Notes: generated by a model not told the origin, from the letters alone. Numbered from the stretch's first letter, positions 11,046 through 24,190 are shown. The stretch is 64,000 nucleotides of DNA from Cyathus striatus (GCA_025738555.1 JAOVFP010000001.1:6882001-6946000); one strand, 5' to 3'. Made by a program: numbers and translations.

Positions 11046-11912
11046 TCGGCCTTTCATGGGAAATAAATGAGTGTGGTGTAACGAACGACAGAAAAAAAGG
11101 CAGAAGAGAAAAGAAGTAAGACTTGAGAGGACGGAACCTGCAAGTACAGAAGCTCCTTTATCAGTACAACGAGGTTAAGATGGGATGCGAAAGGAAAGAG
11201 GGCTGTTTCATCATGAACGTTCTTATGACGAACTGCTGTATCATGATTTCTGATATATAAAGAATATATTAAGAACAGCAATGCTTCCCTTGACCCGATT
11301 TTTGATTGCATAGCACCGACGAATAAAAGTATTGCAACTTGCACTGCAGCACGGCGTCGTTACGTAGGGAGGACCTCTGTTCCACCAATTCGCAAGTTCG
11401 TGGATGCCTACTACATACATCCATTTAACAACCATATAGTGATAATTATTTGTGGCTATATATATGAGGTGTAGAAGATAACGATGCTTAAATCTAGTTT
11501 TGTTTCGGACTGGGATGTTGACATTTCAGTATTTCGAACACTACTTATGGGTTTAGGACGTAGGGTCGGGTCTAATAGACTCTAGAAGTTAAAATCAAAT
11601 AAGCGGAGCACTATATGGTGATTATCACCTGATCGTTGCCAGAAACAGTGAAGACCGAAAACATCTATGTCACCTAACTTGCATAGCTTATTCTTATATA
11701 GAATGTTACTAGTTTGTACTAAATACTTCAAAAATACTTATTTATGAGCATTGAATATTGATCGCTGAGCACTAGCCTGCACTACTATACAGTAAACATA
11801 GCGTTTCATTTCCATCACGTGAAAGGCACGAGTAATCAATCGATCACGCGCGTCTTGAAAATTTTGACAATGATTCTTCTGATTCAACTTTCGACTTCAA
11901 ACTTCCCTTCAT
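11046..11912. other. Intergenic region
   Basis: This lies between the 3' end of the hydrolase gene and the 5' end of the membrane-protein gene, both on the minus strand. It has two short open frames (11054-11344 and 11241-11435, minus) without supporting features; they could be 5' leader or an unassigned exon. I see no repeat. Confidence 0.4.
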
Positions 11913-13083
11913 TTATCCCCTTACCCTTCTCTTCAAAAACTCTTGAATAATCTTTCCAACCTCCTCTAAATGCCCTTCCAATATGAAATGACCTCCGTCA
12001 ATCAGAAATACTTCCGCATCCTCAAGGATACTTTTGAATGCCTCGGCACCAGCTGGAATGAAGAACACGTCGTTCTTGCCCCACACTGCAAGTACCGGTG
12101 GCCGATATTTGACGAGGTACGCCTGGAAGGAGGGATACTTCGTTATGTTGTTCCGGTCTACGGAATGACAATTAGCGAATGTTGAAATAAAATGGAAAAT
12201 AAATAGGAGCGTACAATCCACAAAGAGATCAAGCTGAATCTCAGCATTACCTGGACGGTCGAGCAGAGCTTGGTCGAGATGATATGTCTCAGGCGGGATT
12301 GAATCGGGGTTAGTTTCACCACCGGTATACTACTTTCAATCAGCAACTCGCACCACGTATAGAGACACAATAAAATGTACCTGCGACTTGCTGAGCTCGA
12401 ACGTCGTCAAAAACCTTAAACTTTCCCTCTTCTCCTTGTTCTCGGGCTCTGCCCATGCAGGGCGAAAAACATCCCATACTTTACCCAACCCCTCCTCGAA
12501 CGCGTTGCCATTTTGCGAAATTATACCAGTTATGGCGTCAGGACGCGCTAGAGCCAGTCTACGTTGCGTCAACTCCGGTTTTGTTTGCGGAACAGAAGGA
12601 AGAAAGACACACCGGAATCCCACAGGTGCACCATAGTCGAACACGTATATCGCAAACTTTGTGAGGTTCAGAGCATGAGTAAAGTCGATGATAGCTTTTC
12701 CAAGACTATCGAACGTGTATTGGAATTCAGTGCGCGGGGGAGCCTCTGCAGTCGTTTGATATTGACATCTACACCATCAAGATACCTAGTGGAGATGACG
12801 TACTTGTAAACCCGAAACCAGGTAAATCTGGAGCCTATCACCATCATATTGCGCATTAACTTGCAACTTCTCATTTATAGCCAAAGGAAATAAGACGCAC
12901 AATAACCCTATACTCCCCCGCCAACTTCGTAATCAAATTACGGAATTGAAATGAGCTGGTGGGGAAGCCGTGGAGTAGAAGAAGTGTTGGAGCATCCTTG
13001 GGTCCGGCAGCACGGTAAAAGATTTCGATCTGTGAGTTGGTTGGGAGAGTCAGGGTGTGGACGGTCGTTTGTGGTATTGACAT
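11913..13083 (-). CDS. Alpha/beta hydrolase, Asp-nucleophile type (epoxide hydrolase/dehalogenase-like), six exons, 300 aa
   Basis: Exons 13083-12901, 12834-12786, 12745-12613, 12558-12381, 12329-12215 and 12157-11913 join with consistent phases (903 nt including the stop). Each splice is supported by recovery of conserved motifs. The oxyanion/HGFP motif (LLLHGFPTSSFQFRNL) is in exon 1 and APDLPGFGFT in exon 2. The nucleophile elbow VFDYGAPVGFR ends in exon 3, with Asp as the predicted nucleophile. The acid LAVWGKND and the catalytic His in LIDGGHF are in exon 6. The family hydrolyses epoxides, haloalkanes or related bonds through an Asp-ester intermediate. The substrate here is unknown, and no targeting signal is seen, so a cytosolic enzyme is likely. 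CpG-normal and intact, so probably a functioning host gene. Confidence 0.88.
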
Positions 13084-13456
13084 TGCGATGGTTGTTTTCT
13101 AAAGAAGATATGATTTTTAGCGGCTCGGGACTGGGAAGAGTGAATTGATATCGATAACGAAGAAAAGGTGTTGGTTGCAATGCTATAGAGATCTATCCAC
13201 CCTCATCATCGTCGAGTATTTATATGTAAGCAAGGTATCCACCCCCAGTCCGAATGGGGAGAATAAGATGGCGGGATATAATTCGAAACTCCAAACTTTG
13301 ATGATCAGCTAGTAATCGTGTCCGTAAGATCGCCGTCGTTAGTCGTTTTCTCAGGGACGGTTATAGGGGTTCTGTGACTAGTTAGTAATACGAAGATCAC
13401 GATATTACTTTCAGTGTCCACTCATATACGCAGTCGTAGTAATCATAGTCAAGGTT

Positions 13457-13762
13457 ATGGGATACTGCGGTGACTGTGGTATCAAGAAGCCTCAAATTAA
13501 TCTATAAGAGTTCACCACAGTCTTTGATAAACATGAGAACGGGTCAGATGTGTATGCAGTAGTTGTAGTTGAACCGGATAGGCCGATCAATGCCGTTGCC
13601 GTGCTTAGGAGGAATCACCGGCTCGCATTTATTAAAGCGTCGTCCATAATTAAGGACCCATCCCCAGTAACTGTAGTGCTTATTAGCCAAGTGTCCAATG
13701 ACGATGAAAAACATGTAGCATCCGTTATCACTGAGTACACTAGCTACGAGAACGTTGACTGA
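13457..13762 (+). CDS. Possible small protein, two exons, 91 aa
   Basis: ATG at 13457 reads 22 nt. If GT-AG 13479-13508 is removed, the frame continues unbroken to a stop at 13762 (EFTTVFDKHENGSDVYAVVV...TEYTSYENVD). The putative intron is only 30 nt, below the usual fungal minimum, so the start may lie elsewhere. No family is recognised and no membrane segment is seen. Confidence 0.3.
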
Positions 13763-13825
13763 CTTCTGCCTAATGTTCTCGGATGCCCCACCCTATATTT
13801 CTCCTATAGTCTTTAAGTCTTTCTT

Positions 13826-14190
13826 TCATACCGCTAACAACGACGTATATGATACAACTAATAGACAAGCCGCGATGAACCAGTCCAGCACAGTACCTTG
13901 TTGATCAAAGGCCAATGTTAGGTGATGATTAGCATGTGTGGTACTTACTATAAATATTTCATGCAAAATATAGACGGAAACACGCACCATGGGAATCACT
14001 TGGATTTGACTCAATGAGTACATAGTACTGTTCTGCCAAGTGGCCTCGAAATACTCTGTGAAATCTTGATAATTATTACCAATCACTGAGTGTACTAATT
14101 GTGTAATTTGTGTAGAACTTACGATGTTTAATTGTCTTTTGAATCAGATTCAAGGTAGAAATATACAAACTTCCGGGCTCTACTAAAAAA
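13826..14190 (-). CDS. Fragment of a possible spliced membrane-protein gene
   Basis: On the minus strand, PGSLYISTLNLIQKTIKH can be joined across a short GT-AG intron (about 14092-14121) to HSVIGNNYQDFTEYFEATWQNSTMYSLSQIQVIPM in a consistent phase. The reading ends with a hydrophobic stretch (LDWFIAACLLVVSYTSLLAV). The 5' end is not found and the exon end after VIPM is uncertain. Host-like base composition. Function unknown. Confidence 0.35.
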
Positions 14191-14199
14191 TTCTGTAAG

Positions 14200-17100
14200 T
14201 TGATTCAGTAGTAAGAGAAGAAAAATAATGAAAATGGGTTTCACGAAATCATGAAGAGGGAAAGTGAAAGTTTTACTCAGTAACTCACGTGCGAGAGCTC
14301 TATATACAATGGATTACCGGTAAACCGGTAACCTCTCAAAAAGATCTCGACGAATTATTTCGAATGGCAAAGGTAGCTTGGCATGTGGGTCATCTCGCAT
14401 GAGATCTTGGGAGTTTGCAACTTGTCCAAGTGGCCTTAAGTGGTCTCAGGTTGTGAAGAGCTTCGAAGGTTAGTGGCGAGGTGAATCTTACCTGTTGGGG
14501 AAGAGCCCAAACTTCAGCCGGCTTTATGAGCTTAAAATTTTAATTCCAATTCCAATTTGAATTTGCAAAAAGCTGACATGGACAACGAAGTGGGTTAAGT
14601 AGTAGTCAGGATGCGATAGCTGTCCTCAGAGGCTCAGACTGTTCTGGAAAAGTGACTTGCTGAGAAAAGTTGAATCTTCAATCAAGTTCAAATGATGACA
14701 TTATGAACGTCACGCGACTCATTATGTAATCCATGGACGACGACGTCGCGCACCGTGCTCATTGTCCTTGCCAATGCCAGCGATGATGGCGACATCCTAC
14801 CTCTGGCGCAACTCGCCTACTCTTTCCCCCCTCATTCTTCCTATACGTCTTCGTGGATCAGATCAGTTAACGAACGGATATCCGCCCCTTCCCTAAGCTA
14901 AGCACCAAGCTACCAACTCCTCGAGTCCTATGCGCAGAAGCACAACATTCACAGGCGTAGCCCTCTCTATCTCTTCTTCACATTTGCATCTAGGGAGTGT
15001 GGCGATATCATCGCATTTGAACAGTCCGAGGTGGATGTCGAGTATAGGCTCATACCAAGCCTGTAAGTATACTCCTTCATCAAGGTCAATTACACATCCT
15101 AAACTACCCTAGGGGACTACCTTAGGCACAGTATTCGCGTTTTCAACCAGAATGTATGTTTTTGCAATAGCGTGACCTTCATGTCAATGTGTATTGCATC
15201 CTCCCATCCTGATTGGGATACTGCTTGCAAGTCTGCAGCAGCCTCAACACTCACCTCCGATTCTTTTGTTACTGGAGCTACTAACATACGTATCGCCCAC
15301 GTTCGTGCTCCCCAATGAACAAGGGATCACAATTACGCAAAGCACGGTAATACCGGGAACACCGCGTGGAAGGTTGGAGCAAGGTTGGAGGTAGCTTCAA
15401 GTTAGTGAAGTTGAATATGTATGGAGGAGGGAGCGTCCATTGCTAAGCGATGATGTTTTGCGCAGTGAGCCAGCTGCTGCTGGGTATACGCGTGAGGATA
15501 AAGAAACGAGGTAAGCACTCGAACTGTTCTGCTGTTCCCCCCGATCTGAATTCGGACCAGGACCAACACAGACCCGAGGATAGGCTCCATGTCATATGCC
15601 ATCGTTCTCGGTCTGAGGAAGCTGCTTTCGCGCAGCGCAGCGCCTGCCCCGAGGAGAATGTCGACTTTCAAAGCAGCACTTAAGCTGAAGAGTTGCATTT
15701 TGTACTTGCGTTGTTCGTGGACGGACTGGATGGTAGCTTGCTATTGTCCGTCCATCCCCTGAACACGGGTTCGACTGTACAGTGTCTACGCTTCATACTC
15801 ACCTACCTTATGCTCAGTTTCAGACGCGAGTTCGAGGGTGCCTATGCTGCTGCTGCTGCCTGATATGCGGGGGCTCGGAGTGAAACATCGTGACGATTAT
15901 ATACGCATCATTGCGCCGTACTCTCTGCGGCTATCGAAGCTGTCCACTGGACTGACCTATGGATGTTGGGCGGCCATTGTCGACAAGCATCGCACGATGA
16001 CGCATGCTCGCTGTTGAACCCTACAGTGGTCCACCTGATGTTCGGAGTCATAGGGGAGGGGAGGATGAAGAGCTTGGATGTATGGTATGTTTCTTAATGT
16101 GTTTCTTTCTTAACGATTTGAACTGACTAATGGACGGGATCTGCAGCAGCCTTTTGGTACCAATGTATGTCGGCGAGGGCAGTGAAGATCCACCTTAAGA
16201 TCCCCAACGATAGTGTGAACGCTGAACGGGAGGTGAAGAGTGTGTGGGAGGTGAAGTAAACCGAGGATGCTTGTTCTTAGCAGCCAATCAGCCGTGGCCC
16301 GTTCTTGGTTTGGTATTGTGACATCTCCATATCGCAGTTCTTCAATCCTATTTACAACTCGTGTGTTGCCTATTGGGATAACGCTCCTCGAACTTCGAAG
16401 GCATATATCCTATGCGAAACCTCTTCTTTGTGTTACTGCTGCATGGAGTCTAGGATATTGGGATGGGGGAGTAGCTATGAGCAATTGAGGCGATGCATTC
16501 ATAGATGTCGTTGCTAAGCAGGAGCTAACTGTCCTGCAAACGGAGGCGGGGAACGGAAGGGCCCTATTCTTTGTCTACCACTGGTGCATTTCCGCCAGTT
16601 TGCCTAACGTCCGCAGGTTCGGTTTGAAGATTAAGTTGAAGACACGGTGTTTTTGGTGGAGGGTGTGGAAGTTAGGGCTGCATGAGGGTTGACTCGATTG
16701 ATGTGAGTTATCTGTTCCCTTCGTCTTTTCGATGGTGCTAATGGATTGAGAAAGGTCCCCGCTTATCATACCGGGTTTCAGTTGCTGTGGGGTGGCTGGT
16801 TCTGTGTACTTCAACCTTACATAACCCTGCCACTAGAGTCCTCGCCACACTGAAGGGAAACTCGTGAACGCTAGTTACCATCCTAGAGGTCCCTTCAATC
16901 TCCCTTTCGCATTTCTTGCTGCGAACGTTTAGAGAGGTCGGCTGCTTCAGTGGTGGGGGTTTTCGTGGATACAAGTCCTTAAACGTGCCCGTGGTACTAC
17001 GTTTCGTTTTGCACAACTGAAGGCGAAGGCGAGTTGTATATAAACCTCCTGCCCCCAGATTTCCTCTCTTTCGAGTGTAAATACAAGAGAGATGTGGAAA

Positions 17101-17578
17101 TACATATACACCCACTCGAACTTCCTAGTTTCTTCCCCACGCTTCGAACGGGGTTACGCTTGTGCTCGTCCTTTGACGATAGCAGTGACCTGGTTGGTGT
17201 GTGTTGGAATTGCTTGCGGAGGCAACCCTAGAATGGCTGGGGATCTGTGCCCTAGGTTGGCGTGGAGAGTGTATCCGAAGTGCCAAGGAGGGAGTGCCAA
17301 TAGATGAGGTGTTGTCGCTGGTTTGTCTAGCACCCGGAGATGACAGCGGCATGACTATTAGTAGTAACTTACGGGGTCCCAGCGTCTTGATGTAAAAATG
17401 CAAGTACTGTAATCATATTGAATGATGAAGCGTACAGTCTTCGAATAGATAAATAGTCTGAAGTACGATAGATAACAAAGTTTCGAGGCAGAAGATATCC
17501 TCAAAGCGTAAATGAAGATTGATGAGGCACTTCTACGAAACGTAAGCAAACATGTTCGTGGTGAGCGAAGAAGCAAGT
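14200..17578. other. Host-like region with unresolved exon-like segments
   Basis: CpG-normal, non-repetitive DNA. I see exon-like pieces on the plus strand. One is at about 14760-15062, with an in-frame TAA near 14901 and a donor GTAAGT. Another is at about 15190-15394. One runs about 15950-16080 and may be joined to about 16145-16260 by an intron with a CTAAT branch-like motif near 16130 (reading AFWYQCMSARAVKIHLKIPND). A fourth is at 16305-16517. They do not assemble into one supported model, and competing frames are open over the same bases. They may be one orphan gene, several small genes or decayed genes. Confidence 0.3.
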
Positions 17579-18290
17579 TTACTCGACAAGAACGAGCTGC
17601 TTGAGGTCCTCAATGGTAAACCAGTGGTGACAAATATCCAGCACTGGGGTTACTGAGGCTAAGAGGAGGGACGACGTTAAAGATGAAAACTTAACATTGA
17701 GGAAATGGATATAGACAACGAAATATGTGTGCAGCAATCGTTTGTACCGACGAACACAATAAGCAACGGAAGCCACTGGCATATACAAAGTAGCACTATG
17801 ACATGCTAAGGGAGATGGAGAGGTAGTTGCTGAAGAGAACCAGCAATATCTCTTCAGGGTGACGATTGTGCAGCCTCTACAATTCATGGGAAAGGCGGAG
17901 GGTAGGCTATAGCAGTTGCTACCTCAAAGTTGAGTGGATCGAGATATCGAAACGAACCAGGTTTGCACTAAAACCACAGCCATCGATAATGTCAACACAG
18001 AGAAAAAGATGAACGTAAAGTGGACGTACCGGTTCACAGCTCTAGTCTTCACACTCTCACATTGCTGGCCCCAAGTATTGTCTGTCATTAAGCTGTAGAA
18101 CTCACTGTCAGCGAGAGAAATAGCTGTAAAGTTAGCCATACGCCTTCGACGTACGACCGTCGAAGCATTCAGTACAGTCCACGTTGAAGGTGCTTTGGCG
18201 GTAATGTCGAGCAAGAAGACCGAAGAGAGAACGTAGCAAGAATGTAGAGCACGTCTTGGAGGGATGTTATGTTAGACAGAGCTGTGATTT
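17579..18290 (-). CDS. Hypothetical spliced gene, partial model
   Basis: On the minus strand an open segment reads SSVFLLDITAKAPSTWTVLNAST and goes on to QQCESVKTRAVNR, then a GTACGT donor. After an intron ending TTTTAG it continues NLVRFDISIHSTL. A second intron (GTAGCAACTG to TTGTAG) leads to GCTIVTLKRYCWFSS and a stretch to about 17700. The phases match at both junctions. No ATG is seen in the first segment, so an upstream exon is missing. I recognise no domain. Confidence 0.35.
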
Positions 18291-19704
18291 GGCCACTGGC
18301 GAGTTGAACTTGCGCAGTGTGAAGTTGGAGAGGTGCGTTCAACTGGATAGTAAAGAGAATGGCTCTAAGTCATCAGCGTCCTCGTACCGGTAAGGACGAA
18401 TACGTATCAGGAGCAGAAGTGGTGGAGTCTGGTACCATCAGCCATCGGATGCTAGTTGAATGAAGACATCGAAAAGGCACCAGAAAGAGTGCACGGGACG
18501 CGGGAGGACCTGGCTCAAACAACGGAAGGCATGGGGACGACAAAACGGCAGTCAGAAACAGAACGTACACTATCCTCCCTACTTCGAGTTCTAGCCCATC
18601 GAGGGTGTCAGTTTGGGCCCCGTCATCGCTATCAGTTGGAGATCGCAGGTGTTAGCTTGGACCAGTAACGACAAACGTTACGTGATGAACGATTCGCTGC
18701 ACATTGATTGTAACGAAGATAGTGTTGCCGCGAGTTGGGTTGTCTCCAAGGTGGAGGTACCTTGAGGTGCCCTCGGTTGGAAGGAGAGAAGGTTTACAGT
18801 TGAGCGATGCGGGGATTGAACTTCTGTCACACAGATCGATCTGTCTCAGGCCGCCAATCGCATGTGAAACTGCGAGCGTCTGCGATAGAGATGTTGAAAT
18901 CGATACTCCCACATATATGACTATTTTTAGGAATAATGATAATCGCATTCCGCAATCGACCAACTATTGCAACTTTATTTATTCGAAAATTATTCGGCGC
19001 CTGCGTTCATACGTGTCTGCCATCACCGCGCATTACCCGAAAACTCCAGGGCTTAAAACAGAACACACCGCGGGAAATTGCTCCTATAAGCGCAATGATA
19101 TGATGAAAATACCATGAAAATATTTTAAAATCGATAATATTGAGAAGATATGACGAAAATTTTGATTTCATCATATCGTCTTGATACCATCAAAGGAAAC
19201 AGAAGCAATTGCCCGCGGTGACAAGAGCAATCACAATATTTGTAATACGTAGTCTGCACTATCATCAACGATCAACCACTTGCTCAGTGCTGTGGATATT
19301 GACGCCTCGAAAGCCAACTATGGTATGTCGAATCTGTATGAAGCGGCTGTACAACCGGTTACAAGGGTAAGTGGTTCCTTATCGCGAGAGGCTAGAGCAG
19401 ATGTTCAAGCGCCCATTTTTAAATATCCAGTGCCAGTAATCGTAGTCATTTGATCGAGGATATTATTTGTGGAACACTATCACCCACACATCACTGCCTT
19501 CCTCCTGTCACAGCTGTGTTCAAATACTTAAATCCAGATATCATCACCTCATTTAGGATCGGTGTTCTCATGATCAACTGTGCGCGTCAAACAACTGAAC
19601 TATAAAGCATCCGTCAGTTTGAACATAATCAATCAATCGAAACTTCCTCGATTACACCATAGCGCTAGCTCAAGCATCTATCCCCACAAGTTACGAGAAT
19701 CAAT
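18291..19704. other. Gene-poor region and presumed promoter of the NB-ARC gene
   Basis: Short open frames on both strands (18373-18570 minus, 18456-18668 plus, 18704-19117 plus) lack signals that would pick one. 19118-19704 has no open frame of note and presumably carries the promoter of the NB-ARC/TPR gene. CpG is normal up to about 19.8 kb and then drops sharply. Confidence 0.35.
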
Positions 19705-22354
19705 ATGTCTTATAAATATGCCCATGATTTCGTCGTACAGAAACAAATATTGACTGATATCAATACTCAGGTGATTTACTGCATATTGGACCCGATACAT
19801 GTATGCACTTAACTATTTCGAATTTACAACCTTTACAGAACATCACTTATCTTACAAATCAAGAGAATTCTGAACCTCTTTCTCCAATTAAAAATACTCA
19901 ACCTAGCACTACTCAAAACTTTACTGGACAACAGGAATATCTCAAAAAGTTGCATATGCACATGAATAAGAATGATAGTCCTGGTAGAAAGATGTATCTA
20001 CTATATGGAATGGGTGGTATTGGAAAAACTCAAATCACTTTGAAGTATATAGATGAATCATCTGATAGGTTTGTATTAGTTTTACAAAGTTATAATAGAT
20101 GAAGTTAATTCTGTTTTATAGCTATTCTTATATCTTTTGGATTGATGCAACATCTGAAGTGACTATTGATCAAAGTCTAAAGGATATATATAAAACCAAT
20201 ATCAAAATATTGCCATCTGGGGTTTCTTATTCTGCTGCAATGATTCAGCAATGGATGAATACTCTTAATGATGAATGGCTAATGATTTTTGACAATGCTG
20301 ATGGCTCACCTGACACAGTGGAAAAATTTATTCCACCAGGAAATAAGGGACACATTCTGATAACAAGCAGGAATCCAGAACATAAAAGACTTGTATCTGC
20401 AAGTAACTCTGAAGAGGTGTCAGTAATGAATGAAGAAACTGCTGTTGAATTGCTACTGAAATCATCTGGTTTAAATGAATCTCCTGAGAAATGTTATAAT
20501 GTGGCTACAGAGATCTGTACTAAATTTCATTTCCTTCCTTTGGCTATTGATCAAGCAGGAGCATATATTAGTACTGGACAATGTAGCATTGATAAATATA
20601 TATCAGTCTATGATAAAAATAGGCTTAGACTCATGACAAACAAGAGATTCAAAGGGGCATCAAAGTATAATAAGACTGTTTATGGAACATGGGAGATATC
20701 TTTTCAGAAAATAGAGGAAATGGCTAAAGATGTAGAAGATGAAGAATGTGCAACAACAGCTAAATATGCTATAAAATTAATAAATATGAGTGCCTTTCTA
20801 CACCATGAAAATATTTCAGATGAAATATTTGAAAGAGCTGCAAAATACTATACACACCATATAGAAAACTACAAAGATAATCTATTTCCAGCATTTATTC
20901 CTACAATGGATAAAGAGTTGCTGAATGTTGAGGCATACAATGAGTGGAATGAGATGCAGTACAGAGACAGCATTGGACTTCTATTGTCTTTCTCATTAAT
21001 AAAAAGAACCACAAATGGAGAAAAATTTGGGTTACATCCTTTAGTACAAACATGGTGCCAAGATCGAATATCATCGACTGAAAAGAATACATGGATTTTG
21101 AATGCTAGGGGAACATTGTGTAGCTCAATAAGTAATGAAGATTCAATAGCTCAATATCAATATCAGAATTCTATTCTTCTACACATTACTAAAAACTTAT
21201 CACATGAAGATTTAGCCAGCTTAATATATTATAATGATGTATTTAATATATTGGCTGGAGTAATGAGAATGAATGGACAATATCATATGGAACTTATACT
21301 AAGATCTAGGATATTTAAGGTACATGAAGACACACATGGAAAAAATAGTTCACATGTACTCACTAGCATGTCTAAATTAGCAACAGCATATAGAAGCCAT
21401 GGTAAATTAACAGAAGCTGAAGTGCTGCAGATTCAGGTTCTGGAGATGCATACCAGAATTCTGGGAAAGGAGCACCCAGATACACTGACAAGTATGAGTA
21501 ACCTTGCATCAACACTTCGAAAGATGGGAAAATGGACAGAAGCTGAGGTGCTGCAGATTCAGGTTCTGGAGATGAGAACTAGAATTCTGGGAAAAGAGCA
21601 CCCAGATACACTGACAAGCATGAATAACCTTGCATTGACACTTCAAAAGATGGGAAAATGGACAGAAGCTGAAGTGCTGCAGATTCAGGTTCTGGAGATG
21701 AGAACCAGAATTTTGGGAAAAGAGCACCCAGATACACTGACAAGTATGAATAACCTTGCATGGACACTTCAAAAGATGGGCAAATGGACAGAAGCTGAAG
21801 TGCTGCAGATTCAGGTTCTGGAGATGAGAACCAGAATTCTGGGAAAGGAGCACCCAGATACACTGACAAGTATGAGTAACCTTGCATTGACACTTCAACA
21901 CTTGGGAATATGGATAGAAGCTGAAGTGCTGCAGATTCAGGTTTTGGAGATGAGAACCAGAATTCTGGGAAAAGAGCACCCAGATACACTGACAGCTATG
22001 AATAATCTTGCATGGACACTTCAAAAGATGGGCAAATGGACAGAAGCTGAAGTACTGCAGATTCAGGTTCTGGAGATGAGAACCAGAATTCTGGGAAAGG
22101 AGCACCCAGATACACTGACAGCTATGAATAACCTTGCATGGACACTTCAAAAGATGGGCAAATGGACAGAAGCTGAGGTGCTGCAGATTCTGGTTCTGAA
22201 GATAAGAACCAGAATTCTGGGAGAAGAGCACCCAAATACACTGACAGCTATGGATAACCTTGCATTGACATTTCAAAATATAGGCAAATGGACAGAAGCT
22301 GAAGTGCTGCAGGTTCAGGCTCTGGAGATGAGAACCAGAAATGAGCACCCATAA
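19705..22354 (+). CDS. NB-ARC/TPR (NLR-like) protein, three exons, 842 aa
   Basis: Exons 19705-19770, 19839-20068 and 20122-22354 join in phase (2529 nt with stop). The NB-ARC domain has the P-loop YGMGGIGKTQ (about residue 85), Walker B WLMIFDNAD, the sensor-like GHILITSRN and FLPLAIDQAGAYIS, followed by HPLVQTWCQDR. The C-terminus has seven full and one partial 42-residue TPR units (GKWTEAEVLQIQVLEMRTRILGKEHPDTL...), nearly identical in DNA. Such STAND proteins act in fungal non-self recognition and incompatibility by oligomerising on ligand binding; that role is inferred here. Oddities: only about 45 residues precede the NTPase domain, so no N-terminal effector is present. The eighth repeat lost about 12 nt and runs into a stop. 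I count only three CG dinucleotides in 20101-22354, unlike the host genes. Function after truncation is uncertain. Confidence 0.85.
21412..22346 (+). repeat. 126-bp tandem repeat encoding TPR units
   Basis: Seven complete 126-bp units and one truncated unit lie head to tail within the NB-ARC/TPR gene. Neighbouring units differ at only a few bases, which points to recent amplification or homogenisation. The lack of stops on the opposite strand creates a long antisense frame (21509-22393) that is a by-product of the repetition. Confidence 0.9.
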
Positions 22355-23440
22355 GAGGTTACACATGTTTTGAATGGGATGCATTGGAAACACCCATATT
22401 ACAAATTTTGACTATTAAGATTGAAAGAAGCTTAGTTTAAGGTAAATTTAGTAGAAATATGTACCATAAGATATCTTAAATAAATTGGTTGAGAACCCAT
22501 ATCTATTCAGACTAAAAAGACTGAAGTGGTCTACTATTAATTATTGGCCTGTATACAACAGATTTGAACATGCACTGGATTGTTGGTCCTCCTGCATATG
22601 ATATGCATAGATACCTCATCCTGCCAAACTTTTATTGAAACTGTCTGCTGAATGCAACTGTGGAACTTGTTTTTAAATTTACTTATCACCCACTTCACAC
22701 AGATGCTGGTAACTGAGCTCATATTTGCAACTCCACTAATTTACTTGCAATACACAGTATAGTCCCTTCTCCAGGTAATAATGTAACTCCATATGAAAAA
22801 AATGTTCTACATAAATTAGACCCTCTTGTATCTCTACCACTAAGCAGGTATCATCACACTGCTTATTAATCCCAACCTTGGACTCTTATTTACTCCAATG
22901 TGCAATCCATACTGTAGTCATTTTCCTTATTTATTAACTTAATTATTTCTTTCCTTCATGCAAGTAAGGTTTTTGTTGAAGAAGTTGACACTTTCAAGTT
23001 GATCAAGGGTATTGTAATCATCAACTTCTGCAATCAGGCTGTCCAGTACTCTTATCTTTGGGAGAGTAAGATATAGCAGGGTTTCTCTGACACAGAAAAT
23101 TTTAATCTGAACTATTTTGAGCCTAGGAAGAACAGTGATTGAAATGATTGTATGGGGTTGTTGACATTGACCTCAGTAGTAAATTCAATCTATTTTACAA
23201 ACATGCACAAAGAGAGAAATTGAATATAATTGTTGGCTGTATAGGTGCCATGTATATTCTTCATTAAGATCACATTCAATTGAGACAATACACTGGCATT
23301 CACTAGAGAAGGAAGGGGTAGGGATGTTAAAGAGATATACCAGATCTTCACACAGGTAGATATCAGAGACAGAATGACTTTTGTGAAACCTCAAATCTGC
23401 CCTGGCTGGACATCATATGTGCCACTAAATGTGACCATTT
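22355..23440. other. AT-rich, CpG-poor spacer
   Basis: I see no gene or clear element ends. Composition matches the flanking CpG-depleted block. Confidence 0.4.
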
Positions 23441-23446
23441 CAAAGT

Positions 23447-23670
23447 GCAGTACTTTGCACTCCCCCCCCCCCCTTCACCATGAATTCACATGAATATCAC
23501 CTATTTGACATAAAATTCACATGAAATTCACCTGAAATTACATGAACTTCATGTGATTTTAAATATTTTCTAAAAAGCATAGGTTCATGAACTTTCATGT
23601 ATTTTAGGTGAAATTAAAGTGAAAATATAGTGAAATTCACATAAAAAATTGAGTGAAATTCATTTAAAAA
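23447..23670. mobile_element. Possible MITE-like inverted-repeat segment
   Basis: The segment begins CAGTACTTTGCACTCCCC and then a run of C. Repeated TTCACATGAA/TTCACCTGAA motifs follow, and their complements (TTCATGTATTTTAGGTGAA, GTGAAATTCACAT) appear in the second half, forming a large imperfect hairpin. The opening resembles 44153 (CAGTAATTTACACTCCCCC). No target duplication was resolved. Confidence 0.4.
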
Positions 23671-23789
23671 CATGGAGAAAATGAATTTATTTATTGATCA
23701 TGTGACTAATTTAAATATTACAAAGCAACAATGGTATTACATAATGTCCCCTAATTTCCTACCCTTGTACTTGATGTTCCATCCCCTGC

Positions 23790-24150
23790 TTTCCCATGCC
23801 TCCCACCCCTCCACTCACTGTGCACCTCATCCCACACCTCATTCTGCCCCTCTGCTTGCTGCATGCCCCATCCCACTCACTATCCCCACCCTTTTGCTTG
23901 CTGTGTGCCCCATCCTGCTCATTATCCTGCCCCTCTGCTCACTATCCCTGCCCTTCCACTCACTGTGCACCCCATCCTGCTCATTATCCCACTCCTCTGC
24001 TTGCTATCCCACTCCTCCACTTGCTATCCCACTCCCTGTGCTTGTTGTGCACCATAATGCACTTGTCATCCCACCCCTCCTGCCCTGCCATCCTGCCCCT
24101 TGTGCTTGCTGTGTGCCTCCCACTTTCCCATGCTCTTGTTGTTGCTGTAT
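23790..24150. repeat. Pyrimidine-rich degenerate minisatellite
   Basis: Variants of CCCCATCCTGCTCATTATCC and ATCCCACTCCTCTGCTTGCT are repeated with no fixed copy length. This makes long open frames in several registers that are not genes. Confidence 0.7.
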
Positions 24151-24190
24151 TTGTTCTTGATGGCTCATTACTGCTCAGCTTCATTACTAG

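Noticed and set aside
21509..22393. 294-codon open frame antisense to the TPR array
   Set aside because: It is the complement of the near-identical 126-bp repeats. One stop-free unit makes the whole array open, and there is no independent start or domain.
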